Notes: generated from the sequence alone by a model not told the origin. Shown: positions 24,747 to 35,447, counted from the stretch's first letter. The stretch: DNA of 64,000 bases from Gottfriedia sp049568075 (GCA_049568075.1 CP144911.1), one strand, 5' to 3'. Translations and numbers: made by a program.

Positions 24747-25889
24747 ATGTTAAAAAAATATTTGAAAAATATTGATTATATGATTTTTGTTCCATTATTA
24801 GTGTTATGTTTATTTGGATTAATCATGGTGTATAGTGCAAGCTCACCATTACCATCCATTCGTTATCAAAGTGAACATTGGCCAAGTGACTATTTCTTTC
24901 ATAAGCAATTAATTGCCTTTGAGGTAGGGATGTTTGCATTTGTTTTTTTAATGTTTTTACCTGCAACTTTCTTTAGAAAAAGAATTGCCATGATATTAAA
25001 TATAGCTATAAGTATAGGATTACTTGTTGCAGTGCTACTCTTTGGTGAAGTTAGAAATAATGCAAAAAGCTGGGTATTCGGAATTCAACCAGCCGAGCTA
25101 ATCAAATTCGGATCAATCGTACTTTTAGCAGGATGGTACTCCAAAAGACAAAAGCGAATTACAAAGAACTGGAAAATGCTATTTGCTCCATGGACCATAG
25201 TAGCTATTTATATCATCCTATTGAGATTACAACCAGATACAGGTACTGCATTATTAATAATCGGTACTTGTGCTGTAGTTTCATTTTGTAGTGGTTTTAT
25301 TGTAAAGAGATTAATACTCCTATTCGTTGGTGGGATTGGTTTACTATATCCATTAATTAGTATTTGTATCAGTTTAGGGATCGGGTTAACAGATGTACAA
25401 GTTAATCGATTTTTAGCTTTCCGAAATCCTTTTGACTATGCACAAGGAATCGGATTTCAAATCGTAAATTCACTTATCGCATTTGCCAATGGTGGGCTTA
25501 CTGGAGTTGGATTAGGAAAAAGTATTCAAAAACTAGGGTACTTACCTGAGCCTCATACCGACTTTATTCTAGCTATAATCGGTGAGGAAACAGGGTTAAT
25601 AGGTGTAATTGTAGTTATTTTATGTATATTCATAATAGTTTGGCGTGGATTGTTAATAGCTCATCAATCAAAGGATTCTTTTGATTCATTATTAGCTACA
25701 GGGATTAGTGCAATCATCGTCATTCAATCATTTGTAAATATTGGAGGAGTTACTTCTTTAATTCCACTTACGGGTGTTCCGTTACCTTTTGTTAGTTATG
25801 GAGGAACTTCGTTAATCGTTATGCTTTCTATGGTTGGTATTTTAATGAATATTTCAATACGAAATAAGATTCATAAAGAAACTTTATAA
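24747..25889 (+). CDS. ftsW: Septal peptidoglycan polymerase FtsW
   Basis: This 380-residue SEDS-family glycosyltransferase has about ten membrane segments, MVYSASS near residue 28, the long loop LQPDTGTALLI with its catalytic Asp, and the C-terminal PLPFVSYGGTS motif. Position between ylaN and pycA matches ftsW. It works with a class B PBP at the division site; RodA/SpoVE are alternatives by sequence only. Confidence 0.92.
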   Translation: MLKKYLKNIDYMIFVPLLVLCLFGLIMVYSASSPLPSIRYQSEHWPSDYFFHKQLIAFEVGMFAFVFLMFLPATFFRKRIAMILNIAISIGLLVAVLLFGEVRNNAKSWVFGIQPAELIKFGSIVLLAGWYSKRQKRITKNWKMLFAPWTIVAIYIILLRLQPDTGTALLIIGTCAVVSFCSGFIVKRLILLFVGGIGLLYPLISICISLGIGLTDVQVNRFLAFRNPFDYAQGIGFQIVNSLIAFANGGLTGVGLGKSIQKLGYLPEPHTDFILAIIGEETGLIGVIVVILCIFIIVWRGLLIAHQSKDSFDSLLATGISAIIVIQSFVNIGGVTSLIPLTGVPLPFVSYGGTSLIVMLSMVGILMNISIRNKIHKETL

Positions 25890-25969
25890 AATCTTCAAAA
25901 ATGCATTTTGAAAAAAGTTTATTCTTAATTTATTGATAATTATCTTTCATAAATACAGGAGGCTTACAA

Positions 25970-28900
25970 ATGACTTACACGAAACAGATTAAAAAAGTTC
26001 TTGTTGCTAACCGAGGTGAAATTGCAATTCGAGTTTTTCGAGCTTGCACTGAGTTAGGAATTAGAACAGTTGGTATTTATTCTAAAGAAGATGAAGGGTC
26101 ATATCACCGTTATAAAGCTGACGAAGCATACATAGTTGGAAAAGGTAAAAAACCAATTGATGCTTATCTAGATATTGAAGGTATTATTGAAATTGCAAAG
26201 AAAAACAATGTAGATGCAATCCATCCTGGATATGGATTTTTATCAGAAAATATTAAATTTGCTCAGAGATGTGAAGAAGAGGGCATTATTTTTATCGGGC
26301 CATATTCAAGACACTTAGATATTTTTGGAGATAAAATTAAAGCAAAGCAGCAAGCTCTTCAAGCTAATTTGCCAATCATTCCAGGGAGCAATGGTCCAGT
26401 AAACTCATTGGATGATGTAAGGGAATTTGGTGAAACTTATGGATTCCCGATTATTATTAAAGCTGCTCTAGGTGGTGGCGGTCGTGGAATGAGGATTGTC
26501 CGTACGAATGCAGGATTAAAAGATGCATACGAGCGTGCTAAGTCAGAAGCAAAAGCTGCTTTTGGTAATGATGAGGTTTATGTTGAGAAATTTATTGAAA
26601 ATCCAAAGCATATTGAAGTTCAAATATTAGGGGATAACCAAGGGAATATTATTCATTTGTTTGAACGCGATTGTTCAATTCAAAGAAGACATCAAAAATT
26701 AGTTGAAGTTGCACCATGTACTTCGATTAGTGAAGAGTTAAGAAATCGAATTTGTGATGCAGCTGTTCAATTGATGAAAGAAGTAGAATATGTAAACGCT
26801 GGAACAGTTGAATTTTTAGTTTCTGGTACTGATTTTTATTTTATTGAGGTTAACCCTCGCGTACAAGTTGAACATACAATTACTGAAATGATTACAGGAA
26901 TTGATATTGTTCAAACACAGATCTTAATTGCACAAGGTAATAGTTTACATAGTGCTAAAGTAGGGATTCCATTACAAGATGAGATTCCAAGAATTGGATA
27001 TGCGATTCAAGCACGTGTTACAACAGAGGACCCACTAAATAATTTTATGCCTGATACAGGAAAAATTATGGCATATCGTTCAGGTGGAGGTTTTGGTGTA
27101 AGGTTAGACACGGGTAACAGCTTCCAAGGTGCTGTTATTACACCTTACTATGATTCGTTATTAGTAAAAGTAACGACACATGCATTAACATTCGAAGGTG
27201 CAATTGCGAAGTTAAATCGTAATTTAAAAGAATTCCGTATCCGTGGGATTAAAACAAATATTCCATTTTTAGAAAATGTTACGACACACCCAGATTTCTT
27301 ATCTGGTGAATATAATACTTCATTTGTAGATTCATCTCCGGAATTATTTGTTTTTGCAAAAAGAAGAGACCGTGGAACAAAATTGTTAAATTATATCGGC
27401 AATGTAACAGTGAATGGATTTCCAGGTATATCGGAAAAAGAAAAACCAGCTTATGATGAGATTATCATTCCAAATGTAAATCATATTAAAAGTGCTGAAA
27501 GTGGAACTAAACAATTACTAGATCAATTAGGTGCTGATGAATTTTCGAAGTGGTTAAAAAATCAACCGAATGTTTTATTTACAGATACAACGTTTAGGGA
27601 TGCTCACCAATCACTGCTTGCAACAAGAATCCGTTCAAAAGACCTAATTACAGTAGCAGAACAAACGTCAAAATTATTACCTAACTTATTCTCTATGGAA
27701 ATGTGGGGCGGAGCGACTTTCGATGTAGCGTACCGTTTCTTAAATGAAGACCCATGGGAAAGATTATTAAATTTAAGAGAAAAAGTTCCAAATGTATTAT
27801 TCCAAATGCTTTTACGTGGATCAAATGCAGTTGGATATAAAAATTACCCTGATAATCTTGTTAAAAAGTTTATTGAAGCATCGGCTCAAGCAGGTATCGA
27901 TGTATTTAGAATATTTGATAGTCTAAATTGGATTAAAGGGATGGAAGTCGCAATTGATACTGTAAGAGACAGTGGAAAGCTTGCTGAGGCATCGATTTGT
28001 TACACAGGTGATATATTAGACCCAACTCGAACAAAATATAATCTAGCGTATTATAAAGAGCTTGCAAAGGATTTAGAATCAGCTGGTGCACATATTTTAG
28101 CTATTAAAGATATGGCTGGTTTATTAAAGCCTCAGGCTGCTTATACGTTAATTAGTGAGTTGAAGGATACTGTAGATCTACCAATCCACTTACATACTCA
28201 TGATACGAGTGGAAATGGTTTATACACATATGTAAAAGCAATCGAAGCTGGCGTAGATGTTGTAGACATCGCAATTGGAAGTATGTCTGGATTAACTTCT
28301 CAGCCAAGTGCAAATAGTTTATATTATGCTCTAAAAGGTTCAAAGGACGAGACAAACTTAAATATTAACGGCTTAGAACAGTTATCAACCTACTGGGAAG
28401 GCGTTCGTAAGTATTATAGTAGTTTTGAAAGTGGTATGGTTTCACCACATACAGAGGTTTATCAGCATGAAATGCCAGGTGGTCAGTATTCTAACTTAAA
28501 ACAACAAGCTAAAGGTGTTGGTTTAGGAGAAAGATTTGAAGAAGTTAAGGATATGTATGGTAGGGTAAATCAACTATTTGGAGATGTCGTAAAAGTGACA
28601 CCATCTTCTAAAGTAGTTGGAGATATGGCATTGTTTATGGTTCAAAATAATTTAGACGAAGATTCTGTATATGAAAAAGGAGAAAATATCGATTTTCCTG
28701 ATTCAGTAATAGAATTTTTTGAAGGGAAATTGGGACAACCTCATGGAGGATTTCCAAAGAGCTTACAACGCATCATCTTAAAAGGCAGACAGCCATTAAC
28801 CGAAAGAGCTGGTGAGTCATTAAAACCAATCGATTTTAAAGATGTTGAGGAGTATTTATTCAAGACATTAAATCGCCAGGTTACAAATTTTGATATATTA

Positions 28901-29419
28901 GCTTATTGCCTATACCCTAAAGTATTTATGGACTATCAAAAAAATGTAGAAAGCTATGGAGACTTATCTGTACTTGATACACCTTCTTTCTTCCATGGAA
29001 TGAAACTAGACGAAGAGATTAAAGTAGATATTGAACGTGGTAAAACACTGATTGTTAAACTAGTTTCGATTGGTCAAGCTCAGCCTGATGGAACAAGAGT
29101 TATCTACTTTGAATTAAATGGTCAGCCCAGGGAAATAGTTGTTAAGGATTACTCAGTTAAATCTACTGTCGTTCAAAAAAGAAAAGGGGACACTAGTAAT
29201 CCAAACCATATTAACGCAACAATGCCAGGTACTGTTTTAAATGTACTTGTTAAAAAGGGCGATGTAGTTGAAAAAGGTCAAACTTTAGCAATTACAGAAG
29301 CGATGAAAATGGAAACAACTGTCCAATCTCCATTTACAGGTGTAATAAGAGACATTCTGATTACATCAGGAGAAAGTATTTCTACAGGTGATCTTCTAAT
29401 AGAACTGGATCAAAGATAA
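25970..29419 (+). CDS. pycA: Pyruvate carboxylase
   Basis: This 1149-residue anaplerotic enzyme makes oxaloacetate from pyruvate. Domains in order are biotin carboxylase (GGGGRGMR and EVNPRVQVEHT), carboxyltransferase (TTFRDAHQSL at about 544, IKDMAG), the allosteric/PC-tetramerisation linker and a biotin carrier domain with EAMKMET (biotinyl Lys1113). SD CAGGAGG. It competes with the PDH complex encoded upstream for pyruvate. Confidence 0.97.
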   Translation: MTYTKQIKKVLVANRGEIAIRVFRACTELGIRTVGIYSKEDEGSYHRYKADEAYIVGKGKKPIDAYLDIEGIIEIAKKNNVDAIHPGYGFLSENIKFAQRCEEEGIIFIGPYSRHLDIFGDKIKAKQQALQANLPIIPGSNGPVNSLDDVREFGETYGFPIIIKAALGGGGRGMRIVRTNAGLKDAYERAKSEAKAAFGNDEVYVEKFIENPKHIEVQILGDNQGNIIHLFERDCSIQRRHQKLVEVAPCTSISEELRNRICDAAVQLMKEVEYVNAGTVEFLVSGTDFYFIEVNPRVQVEHTITEMITGIDIVQTQILIAQGNSLHSAKVGIPLQDEIPRIGYAIQARVTTEDPLNNFMPDTGKIMAYRSGGGFGVRLDTGNSFQGAVITPYYDSLLVKVTTHALTFEGAIAKLNRNLKEFRIRGIKTNIPFLENVTTHPDFLSGEYNTSFVDSSPELFVFAKRRDRGTKLLNYIGNVTVNGFPGISEKEKPAYDEIIIPNVNHIKSAESGTKQLLDQLGADEFSKWLKNQPNVLFTDTTFRDAHQSLLATRIRSKDLITVAEQTSKLLPNLFSMEMWGGATFDVAYRFLNEDPWERLLNLREKVPNVLFQMLLRGSNAVGYKNYPDNLVKKFIEASAQAGIDVFRIFDSLNWIKGMEVAIDTVRDSGKLAEASICYTGDILDPTRTKYNLAYYKELAKDLESAGAHILAIKDMAGLLKPQAAYTLISELKDTVDLPIHLHTHDTSGNGLYTYVKAIEAGVDVVDIAIGSMSGLTSQPSANSLYYALKGSKDETNLNINGLEQLSTYWEGVRKYYSSFESGMVSPHTEVYQHEMPGGQYSNLKQQAKGVGLGERFEEVKDMYGRVNQLFGDVVKVTPSSKVVGDMALFMVQNNLDEDSVYEKGENIDFPDSVIEFFEGKLGQPHGGFPKSLQRIILKGRQPLTERAGESLKPIDFKDVEEYLFKTLNRQVTNFDILAYCLYPKVFMDYQKNVESYGDLSVLDTPSFFHGMKLDEEIKVDIERGKTLIVKLVSIGQAQPDGTRVIYFELNGQPREIVVKDYSVKSTVVQKRKGDTSNPNHINATMPGTVLNVLVKKGDVVEKGQTLAITEAMKMETTVQSPFTGVIRDILITSGESISTGDLLIELDQR

Positions 29420-29424
29420 AAAGT

Positions 29425-29487
29425 AAAATGAAGAGCGAAGTTAGAGAAGCTGCTGTAAAAGGGCAACTCTTCTTCGCTTTCATTTTT
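29425..29487 (+). terminator. Terminator of pycA
   Basis: AAAATGAAGAGCGAAG pairs with CTTCGCTTTCATTTTT around a long, about 31-base loop with one bulge. Confidence 0.6.
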
Positions 29488-29495
29488 AATGTGAA

Positions 29496-29539
29496 AAAAA
29501 GGTATTTCTTCTACAATTAAGTGGAAGAAATACCTTTTT
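29496..29539. terminator. Bidirectional terminator at ctaA 3' end
   Basis: AAAAAGGTATTTCTTC / GAAGAAATACCTTTTT, a 16-bp stem with a 12-base loop, serves ctaA (minus) and backs up pycA. It reaches the ctaA stop codon. Confidence 0.88.
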
Positions 29540-30474
29540 TAAGAGATATTTTTATTTTGAAGTAACTCAGAATTTGAGCTTTTACTTCTTGTGCAAACTA
29601 AACTTTGGAAACTAAAGATCGCAAACAAGCATGAGATTAATATAGCATGTGTTAATGCAACATAAATATTTAGGTTTGTAATAACTATAACCGCTCCACA
29701 AATTACTTGAAGAGTAACAAGAATTAAAGATACAAACCATCCAAAATAAATGCCACGTTCATTACGATAGTATTTAAAAGCATGTACAAATGCAATAATT
29801 ACCCAGACGAATAAAAGAAAAGCAGCAAATCGATGTCCCATTTGAATCCATTCATGAACTTGTGTAGGAAATCCATTGTTTGCTTTACTGCATAGTGGCC
29901 AGCTAGGACAAGCTAAGCTAGCATTTTCGTGGCGAACAAGAGCGCCAGTATAAACTACTAAGTATGAATAAATCCATAAACCATAAGTATGAAATTTCAT
30001 TCTTTTTCCGACATAAAAAGAATTTTTTTGATAATTGCGATCACGCTCAAAAATTAATAATGTTAACATGACTACAGCTGCAAAACAAATTAGAGAAATA
30101 CCAAAATGAATTGCTTTTACAGCTGGGACTTGACCCCAAACAACTGCGGCTGCCCCGATTAATGCTTGAGCAATTAGAAAAATACAAGAAATGATTGCTA
30201 AAAACTTTGTTTCTCTTTTATGAGGAATGACAATCCAAGCAAGCACTGCTAATAATAAAACAAATATCCCAGCAAGGCCTGATGCTGCACGATGAGATAA
30301 TTCAATGACAGTTTGAATAGTTAGATGATCAGGAATGATTTGACCTTTACAAAGAGGCCATGATCTTCCACAACCGAGTCCAGAATTAGTCTTTGTTACG
30401 AGTGCACCACCCAATAAAACAATTAAAAGAATGAATGAGGTAATTAACGATACCCCTTTTAAAACACGTAGCAA
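29539..30474 (-). CDS. ctaA: Haem A synthase CtaA
   Basis: This 311-residue, eight-helix membrane enzyme oxidises haem O to haem A for the cytochrome oxidase. Cys35 and Cys42 (CGRSWPLC) form the conserved extracytoplasmic pair, with a second pair at 189/195 (CPSWPLC). Haem-ligand His residues include His61 in ELSHRAASG and the MGHRFAAF His. TTG start at 30474 behind GGGTGGG. Divergent from ctaB. Confidence 0.95.
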   Translation of the reverse strand: MLRVLKGVSLITSFILLIVLLGGALVTKTNSGLGCGRSWPLCKGQIIPDHLTIQTVIELSHRAASGLAGIFVLLLAVLAWIVIPHKRETKFLAIISCIFLIAQALIGAAAVVWGQVPAVKAIHFGISLICFAAVVMLTLLIFERDRNYQKNSFYVGKRMKFHTYGLWIYSYLVVYTGALVRHENASLACPSWPLCSKANNGFPTQVHEWIQMGHRFAAFLLFVWVIIAFVHAFKYYRNERGIYFGWFVSLILVTLQVICGAVIVITNLNIYVALTHAILISCLFAIFSFQSLVCTRSKSSNSELLQNKNIS

Positions 30475-30874
30475 GTATACCCACCCACTTTTATAAAATA
30501 ATAATAATTTTAAAATTTAATTATTAAAAAAATTATTCTGTAAATAATACTTCTATATCATATAAGATTACGACACAAAATTCAAAGGTAACCTTCATAT
30601 TTAGACATAATATTTGTTTTTTCTTAACTTTGAATGTATTCATTTTTAAAATATAGAAATAATTAATTTTATAATTAAATAGTATTTAGTATTGAAAAGA
30701 TAGACTGTTTACGTTAAAATTTTTTTGAAACGTACACAATTTGTTCATATATTTATCACAAAAATTTCATTAAATTTAGTTTAATAGAAGTATGTCTAAA
30801 TTAAAAACTCATTATGAACCATTAAAAAATGGGTATGAAAAATGAAGTTTTGCAAAAAAAAGAGGAGGATTGAC
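30475..30874 (+). promoter_or_regulatory. ctaA/ctaB intergenic region with tandem ctaB promoters
   Basis: Two candidate sigma-A promoters face ctaB. P1 is TTGAAA 30692-30697, 17 bases, TAAAAT 30715-30720. P2 is TTGAAA 30725-30730, 17 bases, TATATT 30748-30753. The 400-bp gap is very AT-rich. TATCACAAAAATTTCATT near 30755 resembles redox-regulator sites (ResD/Rex type) only loosely. No convincing ctaA promoter was seen. Confidence 0.55.
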
Positions 30875-31795
30875 TTGGAACAATTAGCTAATAATGTTTC
30901 TAAAAACGAAGAAACTAATCATCCTTCTAGTTCACTGAAGAAAGATTTACTTTCTTTAATGAAAATAGGGATCGTAAACTCTAATATACTGACAACTTTT
31001 ACAGGTATCTGGTTAGCAATCCAAATAAATGGATTAGATATATTAGATTATTTACCAAAAGCAATTATTACTGTAATTGGTTCATCACTTATTATTGCGG
31101 GATCATGTGTAATCAATAACTATATTGATCGTGATATTGATCCATATATGGAGAGAACTAAAAACAGACCAACTGTAACCGGTAATATTAAACCAAGCGT
31201 TACAATTTCGATTGGTATTCTTTTATTAATTGTGGGCTTTACATTTATGGCTTTCACAACCTTAATGGCTGTTGTATATGCATTTATTGGTGCATTTACA
31301 TATATCGTACTATACACTCTTTGGACGAAACGTAATTACACGTTAAACACAGTAGTAGGTAGTATATCTGGTGCAGCACCCCCATTAATTGGATGGGCAG
31401 CAATCGATGCGAATTTGCATCCAATTGCTTGGATGCTGTTTTTAATCATGTTTATATGGCAACCACCTCATTTCTTAGCACTTGCGATGAGACGTTCTGA
31501 AGAATACAAAAGAGCGGGAATTCCAATGCTACCAGTGGTTTACGGATTTGAAATGACGAAACGTCAAGTCATGATCTGGGTATTATGTTTATTACCACTG
31601 CCATTTTACATGCAAGCTCTAGGTTTACCATTTATTATTTTTGCAACAATATTGAATATTGGATGGGTTATTTTAGGATTATATTGTTATAAACAAAAGG
31701 ATGATCAAAAGTTCTCTAAACTGATGTTTATATACTCCATTAACTATTTAACTCTTCTATTTATGTCAATGATTGTGTTTACAATTTCGTTTTAA
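30875..31795 (+). CDS. ctaB: Haem O synthase (protohaem IX farnesyltransferase) CtaB
   Basis: This 306-residue UbiA-family membrane enzyme farnesylates haem B. It has the prenyl-diphosphate motif NNYIDRDIDPYMERT and a second Asp-rich YKRAGIPMLPVV region. The TTG at 30875 lies six bases after a perfect AGGAGG (30863-30868); the ATG at 30842 would place that SD inside the gene, so I reject it. Confidence 0.94.
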   Translation: MEQLANNVSKNEETNHPSSSLKKDLLSLMKIGIVNSNILTTFTGIWLAIQINGLDILDYLPKAIITVIGSSLIIAGSCVINNYIDRDIDPYMERTKNRPTVTGNIKPSVTISIGILLLIVGFTFMAFTTLMAVVYAFIGAFTYIVLYTLWTKRNYTLNTVVGSISGAAPPLIGWAAIDANLHPIAWMLFLIMFIWQPPHFLALAMRRSEEYKRAGIPMLPVVYGFEMTKRQVMIWVLCLLPLPFYMQALGLPFIIFATILNIGWVILGLYCYKQKDDQKFSKLMFIYSINYLTLLFMSMIVFTISF

Positions 31796-31890
31796 TTAGG
31801 GGTATTACGGGGGATTTTTTTATTGTTTGTTTAATCTTATTTTTAAATAAGAATGAAACACTTTAAATTGAAAGAGGGGGAAGTATACTT

Positions 31891-32931
31891 ATGAAACATT
31901 GGCGATTAGTCTCGCTAATTTCCTTGATAGCAGTTATTTTGAGTGCATGTGGACATGCAAATCAATCTACACTGAATCCTCAAGGTGAAGTAGCAAAAAT
32001 GCAATACGATCTTATGAAGCTAAGTACGTTGATCATGGTATTCGTTGTTGCTGTAGTAACAGTTCTTTTCCTTTACGTAATCGTGAAATATCGTCACCGT
32101 AAAGGTCAAGAGAATATTATTCCAAAGCAAGTAGAAGGTAATCATTTTTTAGAGCTTCTTTGGACGATTATTCCTGTTATTTTACTTATTGTTTTAGCAG
32201 TACCAACAGTATCACAAACGTTTAAGCTTTCAGATGAGAAGCAAATAGCAAAAGATGAGAAGAAAAAAGATGCAATTGTTATTAATGTAAATGCTCATCT
32301 TTTCTGGTGGGAATTTGAGTATCCAAAACAAAAATTCATTACTTCTCAAGACATGTATATCCCAGTAGGTAAAAAAGTTATCTTAAACCTAAAAGGTCAA
32401 GATATCAAACACTCATTCTGGGTACCATCATTAGCAGGTAAACTTGATACAAACGTTGAAGGCGAAAACAAAATGTGGCTTTCAGCGGATAAAGAAGGTA
32501 CATATAATGGATTCTGTGCAGAGTTTTGTGGTCCTTCACATTCATTAATGCAATTTAAAGTTAAAGTTGTAAGTCAAGCCGACTACGATAAGTGGTTAGC
32601 TGATATGAAGAATCAAAAGGGTCAAGCTGTAACAGCAGATGCACAAGAAGGTGAAAAAATCTTCAAACAAAGCTGTATTGGTTGTCATGCTGCAGATGCA
32701 AATGATACAAGACCACCTGCTGCACGACTGGCTCCAAACTTAGCTAACTTCGGTGATCGTGATATGGTTGCTGGTATTGCTAAAAATAATGAAGCAAACA
32801 TCAAGAAATGGTTAACAAATCCGGAAGCTATGAAGCCAGGAAACCTAATGTCAGGTAAATATGGTGACTTATCAGCTGATCAGATTGATGCATTAACTGC
32901 ATACTTAACTAGCTTAAAAATTGCAAAATAA
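31891..32931 (+). CDS. ctaC: Cytochrome caa3 oxidase subunit II with cytochrome c domain
   Basis: This 346-residue lipoprotein (lipobox LSAC, Cys20) has two membrane helices, a cupredoxin domain with CuA ligands Cys209, Cys213, His217 and Met220, and a fused C-terminal cytochrome c with CIGCH (262-266). The fusion defines caa3-type oxidase. SD GAGGGGG. First structural gene of the oxidase. Confidence 0.96.
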   Translation: MKHWRLVSLISLIAVILSACGHANQSTLNPQGEVAKMQYDLMKLSTLIMVFVVAVVTVLFLYVIVKYRHRKGQENIIPKQVEGNHFLELLWTIIPVILLIVLAVPTVSQTFKLSDEKQIAKDEKKKDAIVINVNAHLFWWEFEYPKQKFITSQDMYIPVGKKVILNLKGQDIKHSFWVPSLAGKLDTNVEGENKMWLSADKEGTYNGFCAEFCGPSHSLMQFKVKVVSQADYDKWLADMKNQKGQAVTADAQEGEKIFKQSCIGCHAADANDTRPPAARLAPNLANFGDRDMVAGIAKNNEANIKKWLTNPEAMKPGNLMSGKYGDLSADQIDALTAYLTSLKIAK

Positions 32932-32963
32932 ATTAATGGATATGAAGCAAAGGGGGTAATACT

Positions 32964-34820
32964 GTGAGTTCTGTAGCGAAAAAGAAACCACTATTGTGGG
33001 ACTACTTAACGACAGTCGACCATAAGAAAATTGCCATCCTGTATTTAATTGCAGGCGGATTCTTTTTCTTAGTTGGTGGGATGGAAGCGTTATTTATTCG
33101 TATACAATTAATTAAGCCAGACAACACTTTTTTAGTTGGTGATGCTTATAACCAAGTATTAACAATGCATGGTACAACAATGATTTTCTTAGCGGCGATG
33201 CCGATGATCTTTGCATTTTTTAACGCGGTAGTACCATTACAAATTGGTGCTCGTGACGTAGCTTTCCCGTTTTTAAATTCTTTAGGTTTCTGGTTATTCT
33301 TCGTTGGTGGAGTTTTCTTAAACCTAAGTTGGTTCCTAGGTGGAGCGCCTGACGCAGGTTGGACTTCATATGCGACACTAGCTCTACACAGTAAATCACA
33401 TGGTGTAGACTTCTACTTATTAGGTCTACAAATTTCAGGTATTGGTACATTAGCAGGTGGTATTAACTTCCTAGCAACGATTATTAACATGCGTGCTCCG
33501 GGGTTAACATACATGCGTATGCCACTATTTACTTGGACAGTATTTGTAACATCAGCACTTATTTTATTTGCATTCCCGGCATTAACAATCGGGTTAGCGT
33601 TATTAATGTTTGACCGCCTATTTGGAACTGCATTCTTTGATGCATCTTTAGGTGGAAACTCAATGATCTTTGAACATTTATTCTGGATTTTCGGACATCC
33701 AGAGGTATACATTCTTATATTACCGGCATTTGGTATCTTCTCAGATATCATTCCAGCTTTCTCTAAGAAACGTTTATTTGGATACTCTTCAATGGTATTC
33801 GCAACAGTTTTAATTGGGTTCCTAGGATTCATGGTATGGGCTCACCACATGTTTACAGACGGTCTTGGTGCAGTAGCAAATGCAATTTTCGCTGTTGCAA
33901 CAATGGCAATTGCAGTCCCTACAGGGGTTAAAATCTTTAACTGGCTATTAACAATGTGGGGCGGACAAATTCGTTTTACAACACCAATGCTTTGGTCAGT
34001 TGCGTTTATTCCATCATTCGTACTAGGTGGGGTAACTGGTATTATGAACGCTGCAGCTCCTGCTGACTATCAATTCCATGATAGTTATTTCGTAGTAGCT
34101 CACTTCCATTACGTAATCGTAGGTGGGGTAGTATTTGGTCTATTTGCCGGTGCACATTACTGGTGGCCAAAAATGTTTGGTAAAATCTTAAATGAAACAT
34201 TAGGTAAAATTACATTCGTATTATTCTTTATTGGTTTCCATTTAACATTCTTTATCCAACATTTCTTAGGTTTAATGGGTATGCCTCGTCGTTACTTTAC
34301 ATATTTACCTGGACAAGGCTTAGATACTGGAAACATGATCAGTTCAATCGGAGCAATGTTCATGGGTCTAGCTACAATCGTTATGTTAATTAATGTAGTT
34401 TATACAGCAATTAAAGGTAAGAAAGCTGCTGGAGATGCATGGGGTGTAGGTCGTACACTTGAGTGGTCAATTCCTTCTCCTGCACCAGAATATAACTTTG
34501 CTCAAATTCCATATGTACGTGGATTAGACGCTCTATGGGTAGAAAAAATGGAAGGAGACGGCAAAATGACACCTGCTGAACCACTAGGTGATATTCATAT
34601 GCCAAACTCATCTATTTTACCATTTGTTATGTCAGTGGGCTTATTTATTGCAGCATTTGGGGCATTGTATAATGACCAACTTAAAAATCACACGGCAGTT
34701 GGTGTATTAATTCTTGGCTTAGTTATTACATTCGGTTCAATGTTCTTACGTTCTTGGATTGATGATCATGGATTCCATATCCATAAAGAAGACATAGCTG
34801 ATGAGGGGGTTGAGGCATAA
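32964..34820 (+). CDS. ctaD: Cytochrome caa3 oxidase subunit I
   Basis: This 618-residue haem-copper oxidase core has the haem a ligand His in TMHGTTM, the CuB motif FGHPEVY, the AHHMFTDG loop and AHFHYVIVGG with the high-spin haem ligand. GTG start behind AAAGGGGGT. Its last base is shared with the ATG of ctaE (TAATG). Confidence 0.97.
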   Translation: MSSVAKKKPLLWDYLTTVDHKKIAILYLIAGGFFFLVGGMEALFIRIQLIKPDNTFLVGDAYNQVLTMHGTTMIFLAAMPMIFAFFNAVVPLQIGARDVAFPFLNSLGFWLFFVGGVFLNLSWFLGGAPDAGWTSYATLALHSKSHGVDFYLLGLQISGIGTLAGGINFLATIINMRAPGLTYMRMPLFTWTVFVTSALILFAFPALTIGLALLMFDRLFGTAFFDASLGGNSMIFEHLFWIFGHPEVYILILPAFGIFSDIIPAFSKKRLFGYSSMVFATVLIGFLGFMVWAHHMFTDGLGAVANAIFAVATMAIAVPTGVKIFNWLLTMWGGQIRFTTPMLWSVAFIPSFVLGGVTGIMNAAAPADYQFHDSYFVVAHFHYVIVGGVVFGLFAGAHYWWPKMFGKILNETLGKITFVLFFIGFHLTFFIQHFLGLMGMPRRYFTYLPGQGLDTGNMISSIGAMFMGLATIVMLINVVYTAIKGKKAAGDAWGVGRTLEWSIPSPAPEYNFAQIPYVRGLDALWVEKMEGDGKMTPAEPLGDIHMPNSSILPFVMSVGLFIAAFGALYNDQLKNHTAVGVLILGLVITFGSMFLRSWIDDHGFHIHKEDIADEGVEA

Positions 34821-35443
34821 TGGAAATGAATCAAAAATTTACAGCTGAAACGTTTCCTCACAACCCTGAAAAAGCTACAGAAGAAGGTAAAAATAAGTTC
34901 TTAGCATTCTGGCTATTTCTTGGTGGAGAAACTGTATTATTCGCATCATTATTTGGTACTTTCTTAGCATTAAGAAACTCTACTGCTGGTGGAGCAAGTG
35001 CTGCAGAAATGTTCGAACCAAAATTAGTATTCATTGCTACAATGTTACTTTTAACATCATCTCTTACAAGTGTTTATGCAATGTACCACATGAAAAACTT
35101 TGAACACAAAAAGATGATGCTTTGGTTAGGAATTACAGTTTTATTAGGTCTAGGATTTTTATTATTAGAAATTTACGAATTTAGACACTATATGCACGAA
35201 TATCATTTTACAATTAAAAGTAGTGCATTTGGTTCTTCATTCTATACATTAGTAGGTACTCATGGTGCCCACGTATTTGTTGGTTTACTATGGATCACTA
35301 CTTTAATGCTTCGAAATGGTGGAAGAGGTTTAAATTTATACAACGCACCGAAGTTTTATGTTGCAAGTTTATACTGGCACTTCATCGATGTAGTATGGAT
35401 TTTCATCTTTACAGTAGTATACTTAATGGGAATGGTGGGATAA
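34820..35443 (+). CDS. ctaE: Cytochrome caa3 oxidase subunit III
   Basis: This 207-residue membrane protein of the Cox3 family shows FWLFLGGETVLFASLF at the first helix and TLVGTHGAHVFVGLLW, with the final YWHFIDVVWIFIF helix. It overlaps ctaD by one base, implying coupled translation. Confidence 0.96.
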   Translation: MEMNQKFTAETFPHNPEKATEEGKNKFLAFWLFLGGETVLFASLFGTFLALRNSTAGGASAAEMFEPKLVFIATMLLLTSSLTSVYAMYHMKNFEHKKMMLWLGITVLLGLGFLLLEIYEFRHYMHEYHFTIKSSAFGSSFYTLVGTHGAHVFVGLLWITTLMLRNGGRGLNLYNAPKFYVASLYWHFIDVVWIFIFTVVYLMGMVG

Positions 35444-35447
35444 GAAA

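Noticed and set aside
30725..30742. cre site TGAAACGTACACA before ctaB
   Set aside because: It is one base short of the TGNAANCG core spacing; it fits better as part of a promoter.
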